From JBEKEX01 sp050013615 (GTDB lineage: Bacteria; Chloroflexota; Anaerolineae; Anaerolineales; Anaerolineaceae), in assembly GCA_050013615.1 (NCBI GenBank), contig JBEKEX010000080.1, positions 1 through 10,393 of the forward strand: a stretch of DNA of 10,393 nucleotides. The letters run 5' to 3'. Positions 1 through 6,672 of the stretch are shown here, in pieces; position 1 is the stretch's first letter; each line of letters opens with the position of its first letter. The notes under the pieces were generated by a model. That model saw only the letters and a program-made list of their open reading frames with translations, was not told the origin of the DNA and ran no database searches. The position numbers and the translations under genes are program-made.

Positions 1-1200
1 GACGGCTGCCAGATCGGCGTTGGAGGCGATGTCCTTCAATACGTCTTTCTGCGTCGAATCTTCGGCCAGACCCAGGATCAATTTCAGGGCGCGTGCGCGC
101 TCAGCCTCGATGGGGGTGCGGAAGGCAGTCCAGGCAGCTTTGCGGGCGGCTTCTACAGTTTCCGTATCTTCCGCTTCCCAGGCGGTCAGTTGTTTCTCGG
201 TCGCTACCTTGCTCGCCAGCAGCCAAGCGCGCATGCGCCGGATGCCATCAAAATCCTCTTCCCACTGCAGGCGTTCCTTCGATTTGTAGCGCTCGTGCGA
301 TCCAGAGGTGCTGTGTCCGAACGGTTGGGTCGCGTCTGTCACATGCACCAGCGCCGGGATGTGGAACTTGCGGGCGTTATCCGCTGCCTTTTCATAAACC
401 GATAACAGATCCGGGTAATCCCAGGCATGCACACTATAAAGGTCGTAGCCGCGATCGCATTCCTCCGCAGGGCAGGGCAGGCGCTCGAAACCCTTCATGA
501 TGGCGAAAATGTTCTCCTTGACCATCTGGAACTGGTTGGGTACCGAGATACCATAGCCATCGTCATAGACGGTGATGACTGCCGGTACATGCAGCACGCC
601 GATGGCATTCACGGTCTCCCAGAACAGTCCTTCGGCGGTGGAGGCGTTGCCGATGGTCACCCACACCACCTCGTCCCCATTGTGGCTGAATTGCGTGAAC
701 TCTTTCAGCAGGCCCAGTTCGCGGTAGAGCTTGGAGGCATACGCCAACCCCACCGCGCGCGGCATTTGTGCCGCAGTCGGGGAAATATCTGACGCCACAT
801 TGTACATTTGGGTCTGGTCGCGCCAGGTGCCATCGGGGTTCAGGTTGCGGCTGGAAAAATGGTCGCCCATGTTGCGCCCGCCGGTGGAAGGTTCTGCTTC
901 CAGATCTTCATGAGCGAAGAGTGCAGCAAACCATTTCTGCAGGTCGGTCACTCCCAGTGCGAACATCCAGGTCTGGTCGCGGTAATATCCAGAACGCCAG
1001 TCACCTTTTCTAAAAGCGTGCGCGATGGCAAGTTGGGGCACCTCCTTGCCATCGCCAAAGATTCCAAATTTAGCTTTGCCTGAAAGGACTTCCCGTCGTC
1101 CGATGGCGGAAGCTTGCCGGGAGCGATAGGCTTGTCTATAATCTTGGATCAATTCTTGGGGGGAAAGTGGAAGTAAAGGGGAAGGTGTGTTTTTAGCCAT
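1..1200 (-). CDS. Thiamine-diphosphate-dependent 2-oxoacid dehydrogenase E1, alpha-type domain (3' end cut by window)
   Basis: The frame is open for 400 codons from ATG at 1198-1200 to the left edge, so the stop lies outside. E1 decarboxylates a 2-oxoacid (pyruvate, branched-chain or similar) on thiamine diphosphate and passes the acyl group to the E2 lipoyl domain. Visible motifs are GKEVPQLAIAHAF (51-63), YYRDQT (72-77), SADISPTAAQMP-like SDISPTAAQMP (137-147), the cofactor segment IGNAST (183-188) followed by DDGYGIS (213-219), and GHSTSGSHERYKS (295-307). The wording matches the alpha half of the roughly 800-residue fused alpha-beta E1 proteins known from Bacteroidetes rather than the usual 320-370 residue E1 alpha. 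By residue 400 it is already past that length with no stop. I infer a fused enzyme with the beta half off-window. An AAAAGG ribosome site (1209-1214) sits 8 bases upstream. The oxoacid substrate cannot be told from sequence. It is divergent from sucC. Confidence 0.88.
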   Translation of the reverse strand, partial: MAKNTPSPLLPLSPQELIQDYRQAYRSRQASAIGRREVLSGKAKFGIFGDGKEVPQLAIAHAFRKGDWRSGYYRDQTWMFALGVTDLQKWFAALFAHEDLEAEPSTGGRNMGDHFSSRNLNPDGTWRDQTQMYNVASDISPTAAQMPRAVGLAYASKLYRELGLLKEFTQFSHNGDEVVWVTIGNASTAEGLFWETVNAIGVLHVPAVITVYDDGYGISVPNQFQMVKENIFAIMKGFERLPCPAEECDRGYDLYSVHAWDYPDLLSVYEKAADNARKFHIPALVHVTDATQPFGHSTSGSHERYKSKERLQWEEDFDGIRRMRAWLLASKVATEKQLTAWEAEDTETVEAARKAAWTAFRTPIEAERARALKLILGLAEDSTQKDVLKDIASNADLAAV

Positions 1201-1235
1201 AGCCTAAACCTTTTATGATAGATTTAGTCTTATTT

Positions 1236-1241
1236 ATTATA
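1236..1241 (-). promoter_or_regulatory. -10 box of the E1 gene promoter
   Basis: Read on the minus strand this is a consensus TATAAT, about 35 bases upstream of the E1 start codon. No good -35 box stands at 16-18 bases (the 17-base position reads TATCTT), so the promoter probably needs an activator or is otherwise controlled. An inverted repeat at 1245-1263 fills the -10/-35 spacer. Confidence 0.5.
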
Positions 1242-1244
1242 ACC

Positions 1245-1263
1245 ATCTTTGGCACCCAAAGAT
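1245..1263. promoter_or_regulatory. Perfect 8-3-8 inverted repeat, candidate operator
   Basis: ATCTTTGG, spacer CAC, then CCAAAGAT: a perfect dyad in the sequence. It begins 3 bases upstream of the E1 -10 box and covers the region where RNA polymerase would bind between -10 and -35. There is no T-run on either side, so it is not an intrinsic terminator. A dimeric repressor site for E1 is the simplest reading; the regulator is unknown. Confidence 0.45.
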
Positions 1264-1351
1264 AGTCTTCACCTGTATGGTCTTCCCGAGCGAACATCTT
1301 GATCTTCACTAAGCGCAAATGATTGACGCGCGAATCAGAACTAAGGGCAGA

Positions 1352-1383
1352 TTGATTTTTGCAGGTTTATTAAATGGTATAAT
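1352..1383 (+). promoter_or_regulatory. Promoter of sucCD (extended -10)
   Basis: TGGTATAAT at 1375-1383 is a consensus -10 hexamer (1378-1383) with the extended TGn element. The closest -35-like hexamer, TTGATT at 1352-1357, is 20 bases away, too far for a standard promoter, so the extended -10 probably carries most of the recognition. The transcript would start near 1390, giving a leader of about 35 bases with GGGGAG (1414-1419) before the sucC ATG. Confidence 0.55.
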
Positions 1384-1423
1384 CTTTTTGTAAACATACT
1401 GATAAAGACCGCTGGGGAGTGGG

Positions 1424-2566
1424 ATGAAATTACACGAATACCAATCCAAGCAGATTTTTTCTCGGTATGGCATTCCAATACCGAAGGGCAGCGTAGCAAA
1501 CACAGCCAGCGAAGTAAAGCAAATCGCTGGGGAGTTGGGGGGAAAGGTAGTAGTCAAATCACAGGTTTTAGTGGGGGGACGTGGGAAGGCTGGCGGTATC
1601 CGCCTGGCAAGAACTTCAGAAGAAGCAGAAGAATTGGCGGCGGCGATCCTGGCGATGGAGATCAATGGGTTGCCGGTGCGAAAAGTGCTTGTCGATGAAG
1701 CGATCAACATCGACAAAGAGATTTACTTGGGCATTTCCATCGATCGGGGCGTCCAATTACCGGTGATGCTGGCTTCAGCTCTGGGCGGCGTGGATATCGA
1801 ACAAGTGGCGCGGGAAACTCCCGACAAGATCATCCGTGTTTACGTCGATCCGTTGCTGGGGCTGCAAGATTATCAAGCCCGCGACATTGCGGTCGGCATC
1901 GATTTGCCCAAGGGCTTTTGGCGGTCATTTACAGAGATTTGCAAAGGGCTGTGGAAGGTATTTTGCGACATCGATGCCACTCTGGCAGAGATCAATCCCC
2001 TCGTCATTACCGAGGAGAACCACTTGATTGCACTGGATGGTAAAGTGGTGATCGATGATAACGCGTTGTTCCGCCACCCTGACCTGGTGGAAGTCAGGGA
2101 TTTCGATTACGAGTATCCCGCTAAGATCCAAGCACGTAAATATAACCTTGTCTATATCAAACTCGATGGCACGATCGGCTGTATGGTCAATGGAGCCGGG
2201 CTTGCAATGGCTTCGATGGATGTGATCAAAGAATTGGGCGGAGAGCCGGCCAATTTCTTGGACATTGGTGGTGGAGCGGGTGCTGAGAAAGTTGCCGCGG
2301 CACTTCGAATTATCCTTTCTGACCCCAAAGTAAAAACCATCATGGTCAATATTTTTGGGGGGATCACCCGGTGTGATGAAGTTGCCCGCGGCATGTTGAG
2401 TGCTATTGCCGAAGTCAAGCCTTCCATTCCAATCGTGGTGCGCCTGGCGGGCACACACGCCGAAGAGGGCCGCCAAATCCTGGGCGGCGCTAAATTGGTG
2501 ACAGCGGAAACGTTGATCGAAGCGGCCAAAATCGCCATCAAACTGGCAAAGGAAAAACCGGAATGA
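1424..2566 (+). CDS. sucC: Succinyl-CoA synthetase (ADP-forming), beta subunit
   Basis: The beta subunit of succinate-CoA ligase binds the nucleotide and, with SucD, interconverts succinyl-CoA plus NDP/Pi and succinate plus NTP in the TCA cycle. It has 380 residues, close to the usual 385-390. It begins with the family hallmark MKLHEYQSKQ. The ATP-grasp part runs to about residue 225, with VGGRGKAGG (50-58) for nucleotide phosphates and EINPLV (189-194; N191) plus D205 as probable magnesium ligands. The C-terminal CoA-ligase domain has NGAGLAMA (256-263), DIGGGA (280-285) and NIFGGITRCD (309-318). In the late loop the usual RLxGTN reads RLAGTH. The ATG start has GGGGAG 4 bases upstream. The stop overlaps the sucD start as ATGA, implying translational coupling in a two-gene operon. 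Confidence 0.97.
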   Translation: MKLHEYQSKQIFSRYGIPIPKGSVANTASEVKQIAGELGGKVVVKSQVLVGGRGKAGGIRLARTSEEAEELAAAILAMEINGLPVRKVLVDEAINIDKEIYLGISIDRGVQLPVMLASALGGVDIEQVARETPDKIIRVYVDPLLGLQDYQARDIAVGIDLPKGFWRSFTEICKGLWKVFCDIDATLAEINPLVITEENHLIALDGKVVIDDNALFRHPDLVEVRDFDYEYPAKIQARKYNLVYIKLDGTIGCMVNGAGLAMASMDVIKELGGEPANFLDIGGGAGAEKVAAALRIILSDPKVKTIMVNIFGGITRCDEVARGMLSAIAEVKPSIPIVVRLAGTHAEEGRQILGGAKLVTAETLIEAAKIAIKLAKEKPE

Positions 2567-3429
2567 GCATCCTGGTCGATAAAGCGACGCGTTTACTTGT
2601 GCAAGGCATTACCGGTCACGAAGGGCTTTTCCACACGCAACAAATGATCGAATACGGAACGAATGTGGTGGCCGGTGTATCACCGGGCCATGGCGGCGAA
2701 TGGGTGTTGGAAGGCAAGGTGCCCGTGTTTGATTCGGTCAAACTTGCTGTAGATGTGACTGCGGCAAATACCAGTGTCATTTTTGTACCCGCTCGTTCTG
2801 CCGCCGATGCCATTTTGGAAGCAGCCGATGCCGGAATCGCCTTGGTGGTGTGCATCACCGAAGGTATCCCTATCCAGGATATGATCCGTGTCCGCATGTA
2901 TTTGCAGCAAAAGCATACCCGCTTGATTGGGCCAAATTGTCCCGGAATTCTCACCACAGGTGAAGCGAAAGTGGGCATCATCCCTGGTGATATAGCCATC
3001 AGCGGAAATATCGGCGTTGTTTCGAAATCCGGCACGCTAACCTACGAAACGGTGGATGCTTTAAAACGGGTGGGCTTGGGGATAAGCACCTGCGTTGGCA
3101 TTGGGGGTGATCCTATCAATGGCACGGGCTTCGTCGAAATACTGGAAATGTTCGAAGATGATCCGCATACGGACAAGGTGGTGCTTATCGGTGAAATTGG
3201 CGGCACCGAAGAAGAACGGGCTGCTGCGATGATTGCTCAAAACATGACCAAGCCGGTGGTGGCATTCATCGCCGGGCAATCAGCACCGCCGGGGAGGCGA
3301 ATGGGGCATGCAGGCGCCATTATCGAAGGTAATTTGGGTTTGGCTTCTGAGAAGATCAAAGCGCTTGAAGAAGCTGGCGTGCGGGTGGCCAGGTTCCCAG
3401 AAGAAATTGCCAAAATGGTGAAGAATTAA
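2563..3429 (+). CDS. sucD: Succinyl-CoA synthetase, alpha subunit
   Basis: SucD binds CoA and carries the histidine that is transiently phosphorylated during succinyl-CoA synthetase turnover. Its 288 residues match the family length (about 290). The N-terminal CoA-binding Rossmann domain shows LLVQGITGHEG (11-21) and GVSPGHGG (38-45). GPNCPG (123-128) and SKSGTLTYE (154-162) follow. The active-site segment GRRMGHAGAII (244-254) contains H249, equivalent to the phosphohistidine of the E. coli enzyme, and EIGGTEEE (211-218) is also typical. The start ATG overlaps the sucC stop by four bases (ATGA). AAAGGA at 2548-2553 inside the sucC end is a good ribosome site. No key residue is missing. The operon ends at the hairpin just downstream. 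Confidence 0.97.
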   Translation: MSILVDKATRLLVQGITGHEGLFHTQQMIEYGTNVVAGVSPGHGGEWVLEGKVPVFDSVKLAVDVTAANTSVIFVPARSAADAILEAADAGIALVVCITEGIPIQDMIRVRMYLQQKHTRLIGPNCPGILTTGEAKVGIIPGDIAISGNIGVVSKSGTLTYETVDALKRVGLGISTCVGIGGDPINGTGFVEILEMFEDDPHTDKVVLIGEIGGTEEERAAAMIAQNMTKPVVAFIAGQSAPPGRRMGHAGAIIEGNLGLASEKIKALEEAGVRVARFPEEIAKMVKN

Positions 3430-3433
3430 TAGG

Positions 3434-3478
3434 AAAAATCTAGGGATGGTTCATTTTTTGAGACATCCCTAGATTTTT
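3434..3478. terminator. Bidirectional intrinsic terminator between sucD and acpP
   Basis: AAAAATCTAGGGATG (3434-3448) and CATCCCTAGATTTTT (3464-3478) form a perfect 15-bp stem with a 15-base loop. The outer A/T runs supply a T-tract on either strand. It lies 4 bases after the sucD stop and about 60 bases after the acpP stop, so it can end both converging transcripts. Confidence 0.9.
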
Positions 3479-3537
3479 ATTCATAACCCTCACCCCCTAT
3501 GGAGGGAACGAAAGGGCTGCATGGGTTAAAATACTGT

Positions 3538-3774
3538 TTATTTCTTGTGCGATTCGATATAGCTGATCGCGTCTGAGACCGATTTGATCTTTTGTGCGTC
3601 TTCGTCAGAGATGGTGAAGGCAAATTTTTCCTGGAGACCGTCGATAAGAAAGAAGAGGTCCATGGAATCGGCTTTCAGGTCCTCAACAAACCTGGTGTCA
3701 GGTTTGACATCTTTAGCATCGACTTTTAGAACATCAACGATCACAGATTTAACTTCATCGAATGTCTGGCTCAT
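3538..3774 (-). CDS. acpP: Acyl carrier protein
   Basis: A 78-residue acidic four-helix carrier protein that holds growing acyl chains on a 4'-phosphopantetheine arm in fatty acid synthesis. The attachment motif ADSMDL (35-40) places the modified serine at S37, with Met in place of the usual Leu of DSL. Features such as DTRFVEDLKADS (26-37) and FTISDEDAQKIKSV (53-66) are typical. The ATG at 3772-3774 has a strong AGGAGA site (3782-3787) 7-8 bases upstream. It is monocistronic here: no fab gene adjoins it, the downstream terminator is shared with sucD, and the upstream side is divergent from the isomerase gene. Which acyl chemistry it serves cannot be decided from the window, but its canonical form suggests the housekeeping ACP. 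Confidence 0.93.
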   Translation of the reverse strand: MSQTFDEVKSVIVDVLKVDAKDVKPDTRFVEDLKADSMDLFFLIDGLQEKFAFTISDEDAQKIKSVSDAISYIESHKK

Positions 3775-3923
3775 GCGAGGTTCTCCTGTTGTTTAGTTAC
3801 TATTACCTGAATTTTACATCATTTTTCATCAAGGCACGTATGTAATCTTGTCTAATATAATAACCCCAAAACACAAAAATGTTACATTTGTTATGAGGTA
3901 GAATTGTAAGCGAAGGGAACAAA
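3775..3923. other. AT-rich divergent intergenic region between acpP and fni
   Basis: This 149-base AT-rich gap must hold the promoters of both acpP (minus) and the fni operon (plus). A TATAAT stands at 3856-3861 (plus) and TAGAAT at 3899-3904 (plus), but neither has a recognisable -35 at 16-18 bases, so I do not assign a promoter. The ribosome site of fni is AAGGG at 3913-3917. Confidence 0.4.
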
Positions 3924-4958
3924 ATGGGCAAAAATCCGACAGCTTCGAGAAAAGCTGAGCATATCCGTATCAACCTTGAAGAAGATGTTCAATCGGATCT
4001 TTCGAATGGACTCGAGCGGTATCATTTCCTTCATCAAGCATTACCCGAGATCGATCTTGACCAGGTCGATACGCGCGTTACCGTGTTTGGCAAATTACTG
4101 CACATGCCGCTGCTGATTTCTTCCATGACAGGAGGTACAGAGGAAGCTAGCAGAATCAACCGGATTCTGGCGCAAGCCGCCCAAGCGAGAGGGATTGCAT
4201 TGGGTTTGGGCTCGCAGAGAGCCGCGATTGAGGATCCCGCTCTTGAGGAAACTTTCAAGGTCAGAAAAGAGGCTCCCGATGTTCTGCTATTTGCCAATCT
4301 GGGGGCAATTCAACTGAACTATGCTTATTCGGTCGAGCAATGCAAGCGCGCGGTCGAGGTGGTGGAAGCAGATGCACTCTTCTTGCATTTAAACCCACTG
4401 CAGGAAGCATTGCAGCCCGAAGTTGACACTCATTTTGCCGGGTTGACCCGAAAGATAGAGCAGGTGTGCCATTCGCTGACGGTGCCGGTGGTGGTCAAGG
4501 AAGTTGGATGGGGTATCTCGGGAAAAGCCGCCAGGATGTTGATGGAGGCTGGGGTTTCCGCTATCGATGTAGCGGGCGCCGGGGGCACCTCCTGGTCGCA
4601 GGTCGAGATGTATCGATCTCAAGATCCCCACATGCGAAAGATCGCCTCTGATTTCCGTGGCTGGGGCATTTCCACCGCGGACGCGTTGGTTCAAGCTAAA
4701 CAGGCAACCCCTGATTTGCCAATCTTCGCGTCAGGCGGCCTTCGAAATGGGATCGAGTTGGCCAAGTGCATCAGCCTGGGCGCAACGCTGACCGGCATGG
4801 CCGGCCCATTCCTCAGGGCAGCCTCTCAATCCTATGAGGAAGTCACCCAGTTGATCGACGAATTTAACGCCGAATTACGGATTTGCATGTTCTCAGCCGG
4901 CGCTCCTTCTATCTGCGATTTGGCAAAAATTCCTCTGATCAAGAGGCACGATGCCTAA
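3924..4958 (+). CDS. fni: Type 2 isopentenyl-diphosphate delta-isomerase (FMN-dependent)
   Basis: This enzyme interconverts isopentenyl and dimethylallyl diphosphate using reduced FMN, making the allylic starter for prenyl chain growth. It is an unrelated alternative to the Nudix-type Idi1. At 344 residues it has family length and a TIM-barrel pattern. SSMTGGT (66-72), GSQRAA (96-101), NLGAIQ (125-130), HLNPLQE (155-161; H155, N157, Q160 and E161 correspond to residues placed at the active site in type 2 enzymes), VKEVGWGIS (191-199) and DVAGAGGTSW (215-224) are all present. The late phosphate-binding part is ASGGLRNG (269-276). ATG at 3924 follows AAGGG by 6 bases. The last 8 bases overlap the next gene, a prenyl synthase that uses its product, so the two are probably co-translated. 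Confidence 0.95.
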   Translation: MGKNPTASRKAEHIRINLEEDVQSDLSNGLERYHFLHQALPEIDLDQVDTRVTVFGKLLHMPLLISSMTGGTEEASRINRILAQAAQARGIALGLGSQRAAIEDPALEETFKVRKEAPDVLLFANLGAIQLNYAYSVEQCKRAVEVVEADALFLHLNPLQEALQPEVDTHFAGLTRKIEQVCHSLTVPVVVKEVGWGISGKAARMLMEAGVSAIDVAGAGGTSWSQVEMYRSQDPHMRKIASDFRGWGISTADALVQAKQATPDLPIFASGGLRNGIELAKCISLGATLTGMAGPFLRAASQSYEEVTQLIDEFNAELRICMFSAGAPSICDLAKIPLIKRHDA

Positions 4959-5970
4959 TCTTCTAGATGAATTTAGTGCTGAAATGTTGCCTGCGGTCGA
5001 GCAAGAGATGCTAGCCGCACTTGATGATGGATTTCCAGCGCAATTTGTGTTCATGCATTCCATGCTGGCCTATCATTTGGGTTGGCAGGAGATGCCGGAC
5101 AGCCACCCGGCCAAGGGAAAACGCATTAGGCCACTGATTTTATTGTTGAGTGCCATTGCAGTGGGTGGTGATTGGCGGCCCGCTTTGCCCGCTGCCGCGG
5201 CCGTGGAGTTCCTGCATAATTTTTCATTGATCCATGATGACATCGAGGATCGGGGTGAATTCCGCCACGGTAGACCGGCGCTTTGGAAGAAAGAGGGTGT
5301 GGCACAGGCTATCAACGCAGGCGATGCTTTATTTTCTGTGGCGTTCCTGACATTGCAGCGTTTGGCCGCTCCGGTTTCTGCCGAAGCGGTTCGGGCAGTT
5401 TACCGGGTGCTGGGCACAGCTTGTCTCAACCTGACAGGCGGCCAATCTCTCGATCTCGATTTCGAAGTTGCCAGGGATATCGATGTTCAAGATTATTGGA
5501 CGATGATCGAAGGAAAGACGGCTGCCCTGATGAGCGCTGCGGCTGAAATCGGTGCCTTGTTGGGCGACGGCGACGCGGAGAAACGGGCTGCATTGGCTCA
5601 TTTCGGCCATTATTTGGGGCTTGCTTTTCAGACCCAGGATGATCAGTTGGGCATTTGGGGAGAAACTGCGACGACCGGGAAATCGGCCGAGAGTGATTTG
5701 GTGACCGGCAAGAAAAGCCTGCCGGTGATCTACGCATTGCAGCATGACGCGGAATTCAAAAAACGATGGAATTCAGGCCCGATTTTCGTCGAAGAAGTTA
5801 GTAAAATCGTTGCTGACCTGGATCGAATCGGCGCCAAGGATTATACACAGCAGCAAACTGATACGTTTACACAAAAGGCTTTGGACTATATACTGTATCT
5901 ACCTCAGGAAAACAAGGCCGTTGGCGCACTCAAATCCCTGGCCGAGAATCTGACAAGAAGAAGAGCGTAG
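4951..5970 (+). CDS. Polyprenyl (probably geranylgeranyl) diphosphate synthase
   Basis: A trans-prenyltransferase that condenses isopentenyl diphosphate onto allylic diphosphates, supplying carotenoid, quinone or other prenyl precursors. It has 339 residues. GKRIRP (56-61) binds diphosphate; the first Asp-rich motif is HDDIED (95-100); GQSLD (164-168), KT (189-190) and QTQDDQLGIWG (227-237) follow, then GKKSLPV (253-259). The second Asp-rich motif is DDQLG, not DDxxD; this DDxxG-W form is familiar in a GGPP-synthase-like subfamily. F91 is five residues before the first Asp motif, the position that limits product to C20 in archaeal-type GGPP synthases, so GGPP is the best guess, not proven. 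The start overlaps fni by 8 bases, with AAGAGG at 4941-4946. Confidence 0.92.
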   Translation: MPNLLDEFSAEMLPAVEQEMLAALDDGFPAQFVFMHSMLAYHLGWQEMPDSHPAKGKRIRPLILLLSAIAVGGDWRPALPAAAAVEFLHNFSLIHDDIEDRGEFRHGRPALWKKEGVAQAINAGDALFSVAFLTLQRLAAPVSAEAVRAVYRVLGTACLNLTGGQSLDLDFEVARDIDVQDYWTMIEGKTAALMSAAAEIGALLGDGDAEKRAALAHFGHYLGLAFQTQDDQLGIWGETATTGKSAESDLVTGKKSLPVIYALQHDAEFKKRWNSGPIFVEEVSKIVADLDRIGAKDYTQQQTDTFTQKALDYILYLPQENKAVGALKSLAENLTRRRA

Positions 5971-5975
5971 GCAAA

Positions 5976-6656
5976 ATGGAAAAGAATCCAAAAGTTTTAC
6001 ATAAGTTCGAAAATAACGACTTCATAGAGGATGATGATTCCGTCTACGAAGCGGCAAATCTGCTGGACGGTTCCGAGATCGACAAGAAGGTTATTCAACA
6101 GGCTACTTATGAAATGTTGAAGGCATTTGGCGAAGACCCGGAGCGAGAAGGTTTGAAGCGCACACCGGAACGGGTGTCAAAGATGTATGATGAGTTGCTC
6201 GCAGGTTATCGGATCGATCCGGTGGCCATGGTGAATGATGCATTGTTCGATGTGGAGTACGACGAAATGGTCATTGTACGGGATATCGAGTTCTACAGCT
6301 TGTGCGAGCATCACATGTTGCCCTTCATCGGAAGGGCTCATGTGGCTTATATCCCGCGCGGGAAGGTGATCGGCCTCTCGAAGATCCCTCGCATTGTCGA
6401 TATGTTTGCCCGCCGGTTGCAAGTCCAGGAACGGATGACGCGCCAGGTGGCGGACTTCATCGAGGAGTTGCTCCATCCGCGGGGCGTCGCAGTGGTTCTG
6501 GAAGCTCTGCATATGTGTTCGATGATCCGCGGGGTGAAGAAGCACGATTCGCGCATGACGACCTCTGCCATGCTGGGGTCATTCCGCACTGATTTGGCCA
6601 TGCGCATGGAATTCCTGGACAATATCTCGCGCGGAGCCGATACGCTCCACTTCTAA
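5976..6656 (+). CDS. folE: GTP cyclohydrolase I
   Basis: FolE opens the guanine ring of GTP and recloses it to 7,8-dihydroneopterin triphosphate, the entry step of folate and pterin synthesis. It has 226 residues, near the 222 of E. coli FolE, and even its zinc ligands fall at the same numbers: C110 and H113 in SLCEHHMLPF (108-117), and C181 in HMCSMIRGV (179-187). H112 and H179 are the matching catalytic histidines. GEDPEREGLKRTPERV (52-67) and the PRGKVIGLSKIPR segment (127-139) are textbook. The first 35 residues are acidic and variable, as usual. It follows the prenyl synthase stop by 5 bases, with TAGG (5968-5971) overlapping that stop as a weak ribosome site, so it is the third gene of the fni operon. 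Confidence 0.97.
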   Translation: MEKNPKVLHKFENNDFIEDDDSVYEAANLLDGSEIDKKVIQQATYEMLKAFGEDPEREGLKRTPERVSKMYDELLAGYRIDPVAMVNDALFDVEYDEMVIVRDIEFYSLCEHHMLPFIGRAHVAYIPRGKVIGLSKIPRIVDMFARRLQVQERMTRQVADFIEELLHPRGVAVVLEALHMCSMIRGVKKHDSRMTTSAMLGSFRTDLAMRMEFLDNISRGADTLHF

Positions 6657-6672
6657 CGAGAGCTTCGTGTAG

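Noticed and set aside
93..1083. Several plus-strand open frames of 60-135 codons over 20-1083
   Set aside because: They lie opposite the E1 frame, which is open for 400 codons with clear family motifs. Their predicted proteins are low-complexity and unlike any family, and none has a ribosome site.
1236..1266. MerR-type promoter (dyad in a 19-base spacer) for the E1 gene
   Set aside because: With a 19-base spacer the -35 hexamer on the minus strand reads ACTATC, a very poor match to TTGACA, so a MerR geometry is not supported. A plain operator is the safer reading.
1925..2541. Minus-strand frames of 183 and 129 codons inside sucC
   Set aside because: They are antisense to a well-conserved gene, and the long open stretch comes from the codon pattern of sucC. 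No promoter or ribosome site fits.
3856..3904. Promoters for acpP and fni around TATAAT (3856) and TAGAAT (3899)
   Set aside because: Neither box has an acceptable -35 at 16-18 bases, and AT-rich sequence gives such hexamers by chance. I left the region as unassigned.
5329..5745. Minus-strand frames of 138 and 103 codons inside the prenyl synthase
   Set aside because: Antisense shadows with no family resemblance or start signal.
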